Shown one piece after another: positions 52,682 to 58,264 of a DNA stretch of 58,264 nucleotides. A program made the position numbers and the translations under genes. How positions within the stretch are numbered: the first letter of the stretch is position 1; each line of letters opens with the position of its first letter. Source of the stretch: Meiothermus rufus DSM 22234 (GTDB taxonomy: Bacteria; Deinococcota; Deinococci; Deinococcales; Thermaceae). The notes beneath the pieces are model-generated. The model was not told the origin of the DNA. It saw only the letters and a list, made by a program, of their open reading frames with translations, and did no database searches. The stretch spans positions 1-58,264 of the forward strand of contig NZ_AUHY01000014.1 of NCBI RefSeq assembly GCF_000423425.1, given 5' to 3'.

Positions 52682-55024
52682 CTAGCCCGAGAGCTTGCGG
52701 GTGAGCAGGGCTTGCAAAATTTGGGGATTGGCCTGCCCCTGGGTCTCCCGCATGGCCTGGCCCACAAAGAAGCCCAGCAGACCGGTCTTGCCCGCGCGGT
52801 AGGCCGCGACCTTTTCCGGGTACTGGGCCAGGATGCGCTCGAGGAGGGCCTCGAGGGTGGCTTCATCGCTTAGCTGCCGCAGCCCCTTGCGCGCGACCAG
52901 TTCGGCGGGGTCGGCGCCCTCGGCTAAGGCCTCGGCCAGCACATCTTTGGCAATGCGGCTGTTGATCTGGCCTTCCTGCAGAAGTCGTACCAGTGCGGCC
53001 AGCCCTTGGGGAGAGACCCGGCAGGTGTCGGCCCGGATGGCTGGGCCTAGGTCGTTGACCACCCATCCGGCCAGGGCGGCCAGGGGGGCATGGGCGGCGG
53101 CCTCTTGCAGATACGCCGCCAGCCGAGGCTCCCGCGCCAGTACCAAAGCCTCCGCCGCCCCAACCCCCTGGGCCTGGAAGGCCTCGAAGCGGGCCTGCTG
53201 TTCGGGGCTGAGCGGGGCCAGACTGGGAGCTGGCGCAGCCACACGAACAGGCTTTTGCCGCTCGTCTTGGCCTTCGCTGGCCTTGCTCCAGGTGTCCTTC
53301 AGGGTCACGATGCGGTTGAAGACCAGGGCCTCGGGCCTGGAGTCAAGCGGGTCTTGCCAGAAATAGCCCAACCGCTCGAGCTGGTAGCGGGTCTGGGGTG
53401 GGTCGGCCAGCACGCTCTTTTCGATATACCCCTGCACCACCTCGAGGCTTTTGGGGTTCAGGAAGGCCAGGAAGTCCTTTTCCTCGGCCTCGTGTTCATC
53501 CTCGTGTTCCTTAGCCTCGGCCTCGGGGTGTGGTACGGTGAAAAGCCGGTCGTAGAGGCGGAACTCCGCCGGTACAGCCTCGGCCTCGCTAACCCAGTGG
53601 ATGACCCCCGCCGCCTTACCCTCTTCCCCCAGCCAGGTACAGCGTAGTTCGCACACCGCCCCGGAGGCATCGGTCGAGTAGTCGTCGCAGCGGATGACCC
53701 CGGCCATCTTCAAGCGCACCTGGCCTCCGGGCCTCAGGCGCTTGAAACCAGGAGGGGGGGTTAGGGCAAAGTCCTCCTGCTCGATGTAGACCACCGACGA
53801 TAGAACCCGTGGGCGGGTGGCCTCCTCGGGCTGGACCCGCCGTCCATCGGGGAGGGGAACCCGGCCACCGGGGGACTCCGCCACCACGTCGTGGGGCCAG
53901 TAGGGCATGGCGATGGTTCTAGGCTCGGCTAGGTTGGTAAGCACCACCCGCAGCGGGCGTAAAACCCCCATCACCCGGGGGGCCACGGTGTTGAGGTCGT
54001 CGCGGATGGCCCCTTCTAAAAGGGCTATGTCCACCGTGCGGTTGGTGCGGGAGATGCCTACCTGGCGGGCAAAGCGCAGAATGGCCTCGGGGCGCACCCC
54101 CCGTCGCCGCTGGGCGGCCAGGGTGGGCAGGCGGGGGTCGTCCCAGCCCCGCACATAGCCACCTTCCACCAGCTTCTTCAGCTTGCGCTTGGAGACCACG
54201 GTGTACTCCAGGCTACGGCGGCCAAACTCGTACTGCCGGGGTGGGTCGCCGGGCCGGGTGCGGATTTCCTCCCAGAGGTGCTCCATCAGCCAGTCGTAGA
54301 TGGCCCGGTTATCCACGAACTCCAGGCTGCACAGGCTGTGGGTAACCCCGTCTAGGGCATCCGCAGTGGCCTGGGCGAAGTCGTAGGAGGGGTAGATGCA
54401 CCACTTCCTGCCGGTACGGTAGTGGGGGGCATGGACGATGCGGTAGAGCACTGGGTCGCGCAGCTTCATGTTGGGGCTGGCCAGGTCGATCTTGGCCCGC
54501 AGCACGTGCTCGCCATTTTTGAATTCCCCGGCGCGCATCCGCCGGAACAGCTCGAGGTTCTCCTCCACGCTGCGCTCCCGGTAGGGGCTAGGGGTGCCGG
54601 GCTGGTCCACCGTGCCGCGCAGCCGGGCCATCTCCTCAGGGGAGACGCTGTCCACATAGGCCAGCCCCTTCTGGATCAGCCGTTCGGCCATGGCGTAGAG
54701 CTTTTCGAAATAGTCCGAAGCGTAGCTGACCTTAGGCCCCCAGTCCCAGCCCAGCCAGCGCATATCGGCAATCAGGGCCTCGGCGTACTCGGCTTTTTCG
54801 GTCTCGGGGTTGGTGTCGTCCATGCGCAAGCGGCACTCCCCGCCGTAGTCCTTGGCGATGCCGAAGTCGATGTAGCTGGCGATGGCGTGCCCCAGGTGGG
54901 CATAACCGTTGGGCTCAGGGGGAAAGCGGGTGACCACCTTGGGGTAGCGGCCTGCTTTCAGGTCCTCATCGATAATCTCGGTGATGAAATTGGGGCTAAC
55001 CCATCTGTGCTTGTACTCTGTCAT
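52682..55024 (-). CDS. glnS: Glutaminyl-tRNA synthetase with C-terminal YqeY domain
   Basis: A 780-residue protein. The catalytic part (1-540) opens with [20 protein letters not shown] and has the class I motif [62 protein letters not shown] and the two anticodon-binding beta-barrels. A 215-residue YqeY/GatB-tail domain follows a Pro/Ala linker (from about [12 protein letters not shown] to [10 protein letters not shown]). This fusion is known from Deinococcus, where the tail helps tRNA-Gln recognition. The start is at ATG 55024; the open frame beyond overlaps the ATPase gene and is not coding. Confidence 0.95.
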   Translation of the reverse strand: MTEYKHRWVSPNFITEIIDEDLKAGRYPKVVTRFPPEPNGYAHLGHAIASYIDFGIAKDYGGECRLRMDDTNPETEKAEYAEALIADMRWLGWDWGPKVSYASDYFEKLYAMAERLIQKGLAYVDSVSPEEMARLRGTVDQPGTPSPYRERSVEENLELFRRMRAGEFKNGEHVLRAKIDLASPNMKLRDPVLYRIVHAPHYRTGRKWCIYPSYDFAQATADALDGVTHSLCSLEFVDNRAIYDWLMEHLWEEIRTRPGDPPRQYEFGRRSLEYTVVSKRKLKKLVEGGYVRGWDDPRLPTLAAQRRRGVRPEAILRFARQVGISRTNRTVDIALLEGAIRDDLNTVAPRVMGVLRPLRVVLTNLAEPRTIAMPYWPHDVVAESPGGRVPLPDGRRVQPEEATRPRVLSSVVYIEQEDFALTPPPGFKRLRPGGQVRLKMAGVIRCDDYSTDASGAVCELRCTWLGEEGKAAGVIHWVSEAEAVPAEFRLYDRLFTVPHPEAEAKEHEDEHEAEEKDFLAFLNPKSLEVVQGYIEKSVLADPPQTRYQLERLGYFWQDPLDSRPEALVFNRIVTLKDTWSKASEGQDERQKPVRVAAPAPSLAPLSPEQQARFEAFQAQGVGAAEALVLAREPRLAAYLQEAAAHAPLAALAGWVVNDLGPAIRADTCRVSPQGLAALVRLLQEGQINSRIAKDVLAEALAEGADPAELVARKGLRQLSDEATLEALLERILAQYPEKVAAYRAGKTGLLGFFVGQAMRETQGQANPQILQALLTRKLSG

Positions 55025-55052
55025 AAAGCTTCCCGCGGTGCCGTGATTGGAA

Positions 55053-56594
55053 CTAGTCGGTGATGCCGGCCATCCATAGCCCCAGCTTCTCCTCGCTAGC
55101 CTGGCTGGCCTCGAGCTCGCCCATAATGCGGCCTTCAAACATAACCAGGATACGATCAGCCAGGGAGCGCACCTCGTTGAGGTCAGCCGAGACCAGCAGC
55201 ACGGCCATACCCGCGTCGCGGGCCTTGACGATGTTTTCATGGATAAACTCGATGGCCCCAATATCCACCCCGCGGGTGGGCTGGGCTGCCACCAGTACCT
55301 TGGGCTTGCGGCTCAGCTCACGTCCCACGATGATTTTTTGGGCGTTGCCGCCGGAGTAACGCCGGGCGGGGAGATCGGTGCTACGGGGGCGGATGTCGAA
55401 GCGTTCCACAATCTCACGGGCCTGCTGCTCGATGGCCTCGGCATGCAAAAAGCCCAGGAAACCGGCGTTGGGAGGGCGGTAGTGGTCGCCCAGAATCAGG
55501 TTTTCCCGGGTGGTGAAGTCCAGCACCAGGCCGCGGGCGTTGCGGTCTTCGGGGATGTGGGACAGGCCCCATTCCCGCACCACCCGGGCACTGGGCTTTA
55601 GGGGCTGGCCGCCGTAGAGGATGCGGCCCTCATAAGGGCGTAGGCCGGTGATGGCCTCGACCAGCTCGGTCTGTCCGTTGCCCTCTACCCCGGCGATGCC
55701 GACGATCTCGCCGGAGCGTACCTGGAAGGAGACACCCTCGAGGCGATGCTTTTTGTCCTTGCCCGGAACGCTGAGGTTGACCACCTCGAGGGCCACCTCG
55801 CGGGGCTGGGCCGGGCCTTTGTCCACCGATAGAATCACCTCCCGCCCCACCATCATGCGGGCCAGCTCGGCCACGTTGGTCTGGGGGGTGTGGACGGTGC
55901 CGACCACCTTGCCGTCGCGGATTACCGTAACCCGGTCGGAGAGTTGGATGACCTCGGCCAGCTTGTGGCTAATGAAGATCACCGCGTGGCCCTGGGCCAC
56001 GTAACGGCGCAAAAAGGCAAACAGCTCCTCGGCTTCCTGCGGGGTAAGTACCGCAGTGGGCTCATCCAGGATGAGGATTCGGGCCTTGCGGTAGAGGGCT
56101 TTGAGGATTTCCACCCGCTGCTGCAAGCCTACCGGCAGTTCCTCCACCGGGGTGTCCAGGGGCAGGCTGAACTCGAGGTCCTTCATCAAAGCCTCTACCT
56201 CGGCCCGGGCCTGGGCCAGGTTGAGCTGGGCCCCTTGGGTAGGCTCAGCCCCCAGGATGATGTTTTCCAGCACCGTGAAGGGGTCTATCAGCATGAAGTG
56301 CTGGTGCACCATGCCAATCCCTAGGGCGATGGCGTCGCCCGGCTCTTTGATCTGGACGGGCTTGCCATCTACCCAGATTTCCCCCTGGTCGGGTTTGACC
56401 AGGCCGTAGACGATTTTCATCAGGGTAGACTTACCCGCCCCGTTTTCGCCTACCACCGCCAGCACCTCACCCCAACGTACCTCGAGGGAGATGCGGTCGT
56501 TGGCCAGCACCAGCGGGTAGCGCTTGGTGATGTTTTTTAGTTCCAGGGCCATCGCGCCATCCGAGGGCACGCCAATGGAAGCCGGGTCGCTCAT
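55053..56594 (-). CDS. ABC importer ATPase with two cassettes (YufO-like)
   Basis: A 513-residue tandem ATPase. First cassette: [43 protein letters not shown]. Second: [47 protein letters not shown]. The degenerate second Walker sites are usual for sugar/nucleoside importers of this class. It lies downstream of the binding-protein gene behind a terminator, and its permeases are probably those at 43.3-46.1 kb. The start could also be ATG 56552. Confidence 0.9.
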   Translation of the reverse strand: MSDPASIGVPSDGAMALELKNITKRYPLVLANDRISLEVRWGEVLAVVGENGAGKSTLMKIVYGLVKPDQGEIWVDGKPVQIKEPGDAIALGIGMVHQHFMLIDPFTVLENIILGAEPTQGAQLNLAQARAEVEALMKDLEFSLPLDTPVEELPVGLQQRVEILKALYRKARILILDEPTAVLTPQEAEELFAFLRRYVAQGHAVIFISHKLAEVIQLSDRVTVIRDGKVVGTVHTPQTNVAELARMMVGREVILSVDKGPAQPREVALEVVNLSVPGKDKKHRLEGVSFQVRSGEIVGIAGVEGNGQTELVEAITGLRPYEGRILYGGQPLKPSARVVREWGLSHIPEDRNARGLVLDFTTRENLILGDHYRPPNAGFLGFLHAEAIEQQAREIVERFDIRPRSTDLPARRYSGGNAQKIIVGRELSRKPKVLVAAQPTRGVDIGAIEFIHENIVKARDAGMAVLLVSADLNEVRSLADRILVMFEGRIMGELEASQASEEKLGLWMAGITD

Positions 56595-56629
56595 GAACCC
56601 AATCATACAGGGTGAGGAAGCAGGCAAAA

Positions 56630-56656
56630 AAGCCCAGGGAGGTGTTCCCTGGGCTT
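56630..56656 (-). terminator. Terminator between binding-protein and ATPase genes
   Basis: An 11-bp stem AAGCCCAGGGA/TCCCTGGGCTT with a 5-nt loop. On the minus strand it continues into TTTTTT. It would lower ATPase expression relative to the binding protein, the usual stoichiometry. Confidence 0.9.
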
Positions 56657-56671
56657 TGCTGGAGAAGCGTA

Positions 56672-57805
56672 CTAGCGCCTATCCGGCACCTTAAGCGCGC
56701 CGGAGATGATTTGGGCCCGGATAACGTTCAAGCGGTCGATCACCGCCTGGGGAATGAGGGCCCGGTTGTACTCGTCCAGGGCGTAGCCTACCCCGTTGTT
56801 GCTCAGGCCGAACTCGCGCACCCCACCTTTGAAGGTTCCCTCTTTGACAGCTTTGATGACCTCAAAGGTGGCTACGTCCACCCGCTTGAGCATGGAGGTC
56901 AGGACATGGTTGAGGGTGTTGGGGTTGTTGTCGGTATCGCCCAGGTAGTTCTGGTTGGCGTCCACCCCAATCATGAATAGCGGGCGGGTGGTAGCCGCGG
57001 GGCAGGACTGATTGTAAGCAGGGTAGCGCGGTACGTTGGCCCCGTTGTTGGAGATGAAGCGCACACCCGAGGGCAGGTCGCCCTGCTTCAAGCAGCGCTG
57101 CTGCTTCACGAAGTCCAGCACCCCCAGGCCCGAGGCGCCGGCAGCGGCATAGATGATGTCCGCGCCCTGCTTGGCCTGGGCGGTGGCGATCTCCTTGGCC
57201 TTGCCAGGGTCGTTCCAGGCAGCGGGGGTGTTGCCTACGTAGTTGATCAGCACCCGGGGGTTGGCGATGCCGCGCTCGCGCATCCCGGCAATGGCCCCAG
57301 CCCGGTAGCCTTGCTCAAACTTGTGGATGAGGGGAATATCCATGCCCCCCACGAAGCCCACCACGCCGGTGTTGGTCATCCGACCGGCGATGTAGCCCAC
57401 CAGGTAGCTGCCCTCGTGCTCGCGGAAGACCAGACCCACCGCGTTCTCGCACTTGCCCTCGCAGGGTACCGAGTCGATTACGGCAAACTTGACGTCTTTG
57501 AACTCCTGGGCGTTGCGGGTGATGGAGGGTTCGTTGGCAAAGCCCACCCCAATGATTAGGTCGAAGCCTTCTTCGGCGAAGCGGCGGATGCCCTGGCCTA
57601 CCTGGCCGGGGTCGCCCGGCTCAAAGTCGAAGACCCGCACCCCTAGCTCGCGCGCGGCGCGCTGGGCCCCTTCAAAGGTGGACTGGTTGAAGCTCCGGTC
57701 GTTTTTGCCACCCGCGTCGAAGGCCATGCCTACGCGGATTTGCTGGGCTAGCCCCAGGCCTAGGGCAGTAGCCACGGCTAAACCAAGTGCGATGAGTTTT
57801 TTCAT
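56672..57805 (-). CDS. BMP-family (Med/PnrA-like) substrate-binding protein
   Basis: A 377-residue exported protein: signal peptide [20 protein letters not shown], then the BMP opening [19 protein letters not shown] and [49 protein letters not shown] (two cysteines likely disulfide-bonded), [20 protein letters not shown], and [23 protein letters not shown] proteins bind nucleosides or similar ligands. The Cys pair and the cleaved, Cys-free signal peptide show it is a soluble or non-lipid form. GGAGG precedes ATG 57805. Confidence 0.9.
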   Translation of the reverse strand: MKKLIALGLAVATALGLGLAQQIRVGMAFDAGGKNDRSFNQSTFEGAQRAARELGVRVFDFEPGDPGQVGQGIRRFAEEGFDLIIGVGFANEPSITRNAQEFKDVKFAVIDSVPCEGKCENAVGLVFREHEGSYLVGYIAGRMTNTGVVGFVGGMDIPLIHKFEQGYRAGAIAGMRERGIANPRVLINYVGNTPAAWNDPGKAKEIATAQAKQGADIIYAAAGASGLGVLDFVKQQRCLKQGDLPSGVRFISNNGANVPRYPAYNQSCPAATTRPLFMIGVDANQNYLGDTDNNPNTLNHVLTSMLKRVDVATFEVIKAVKEGTFKGGVREFGLSNNGVGYALDEYNRALIPQAVIDRLNVIRAQIISGALKVPDRR

Positions 57806-57842
57806 GCGATTTGCCTCCGTAAACTGGCTGTTAGCCTCCGGC

Positions 57843-57871
57843 ATTATAGGGCAAAAGTGGCCCCTTCTGAA
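57843..57871 (-). promoter_or_regulatory. Promoter of the binding-protein gene
   Basis: Minus strand: TTCAGA (57871-57866) and a consensus TATAAT (57848-57843) with a 17-bp spacer. The 79-bp IS-end duplication begins 6 bp upstream of the -35. Confidence 0.85.
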
Positions 57872-57876
57872 AGAAG

Positions 57877-58034
57877 TGTAATCGGTCAACACATGTGAGA
57901 CTGGGGAACCGACTCCTCCTGCATCTTAGCTAAATACTCCAAGGGAGCAAGACCCTGTAATCGGTCAACACATGTGAGACTGGGGAACCGACTCCTCCTG
58001 CATCTTAGCTAAATACTCCAAGGGAGCAAGACCC
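57877..58034. repeat. 79-bp tandem duplication of the transposon 3' end
   Basis: Two identical 79-bp units, 57877-57955 and 57956-58034, each starting TGTAATCGGTCAACACATG and ending GCAAGACCC. The unit holds the last codons of the transposase and its terminal TGT...; the inner copy is continuous with the transposase gene, the outer one is a stub abutting the binding-protein promoter. Confidence 0.95.
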
Positions 58035-58264
58035 CCCAGGGCCATGTGAGGCCTTCGGCGGTTGTAGTGGTCCAGGTAGGCATCCAGCTCTGCCTGTAGC
58101 TCGCTGAGCCGGGGGGGCAGAGGCCGGGTATAGAGCTCCTCCCTAAAGGTCCGTTGCACCCGCTCCACGTGACCATTGAGTTTAGGACTCCTCGGCGGCA
58201 GCACAAACAAGGCAATCCCCAGAGCACAGCAGGCCTCCTCAAACTCGGCCATGAACTCGCTGCC
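57965..58264 (-). CDS. Transposase with rve integrase core, C-terminal part (runs off the right edge)
   Basis: The frame is open to the window end. It reads GSEFMAEFEEACCALGIALF, then LPPRSPKLNGHVERVQRTFR with the third catalytic acid in the VER motif, and ends YNRRRPHMALGGLAPLEYLA plus 14 residues. This is the C-terminal portion of an IS481/IS3-like DDE (rve) transposase. The stop codon lies inside the IS terminus, 57965-57967. The N-terminal part is outside the window. Confidence 0.88.
   Translation of the reverse strand, partial: GSEFMAEFEEACCALGIALFVLPPRSPKLNGHVERVQRTFREELYTRPLPPRLSELQAELDAYLDHYNRRRPHMALGGLAPLEYLAKMQEESVPQSHMC

Noticed and set aside
52682-55261. Longer glnS frame starting at 55261
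   Set aside because: The first 79 codons lie antisense within the 3' end of the ATPase frame region and match nothing; GlnRS homology begins at ATG 55024.
57877-58034. Direct repeats considered as a CRISPR array
   Set aside because: Only two units, 79 bp each, contiguous without spacers, and derived from the end of an IS element.

Overview
The window looks like part of a chromosome from the Thermaceae (Deinococcus-Thermus), most likely Meiothermus or a close relative. This is inferred from high GC, very frequent CTC-GAG Leu-Glu codon pairs, a glutaminyl-tRNA synthetase carrying a C-terminal YqeY domain, menaquinone biosynthesis (menG), and many short secreted proteins ending their signal peptides in ALAQ-like sites. 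Both ends lie inside insertion-sequence transposase genes, so the window may be a contig bounded by repeated elements. No rRNA, tRNA or CRISPR array is visible, and no gene-free stretch exceeds 300 bp.

Layout: 0-1.3 kb, an IS that has beheaded an HtrA-type protease, then a DUF2256 gene overlapping an antisense hypothetical. 1.4-12.6 kb, a TPR remnant, a D-lactate dehydrogenase-like flavoenzyme, secreted proteins (YceI, DUF4397, fasciclin, an alpha/beta hydrolase), an SDR, a GAF-PAS-GGDEF-EAL c-di-GMP protein and a four-cysteine Fe-S photolyase. 12.8-19 kb, a lipid glycosyltransferase and assorted enzymes. 19-25 kb, a GntR/YtrA-type ABC operon, then a Yip1 gene and a MacAB-like export operon.

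25-40.5 kb is the most interesting part: a compact acetate (short-chain acid) uptake, activation and signalling island. It holds a divergent acs, a second ACS, a single polypeptide fusing an IclR regulator to a third ACS, the DUF4212/sodium-solute symporter pair, a cNMP-CBS-nucleotidyltransferase protein, a 58-residue membrane protein, a CrbS-like symporter-histidine kinase, a receiver-only response regulator, and a membrane protein joining HAMP/PAS/degenerate-kinase regions to a DEDDh exonuclease. The last five genes are chained by short start/stop overlaps. The acs and symporter promoters share an upstream element at matching spacing, which suggests one regulator; the IclR-ACS fusion, divergently transcribed from acs, is the obvious candidate.

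40.5-58 kb is mostly housekeeping: prfB with its programmed +1 frameshift, menG, ricT-holB, a phosphodiesterase-like protein, an acyl-CoA synthetase, hemolysin III and glnS. A BMP-family ABC importer is split here: permeases at 43-46 kb, ATPase and binding protein at 55-58 kb. The right edge is an rve-type transposase whose terminal 79 bp are tandemly duplicated just upstream of the binding-protein promoter.
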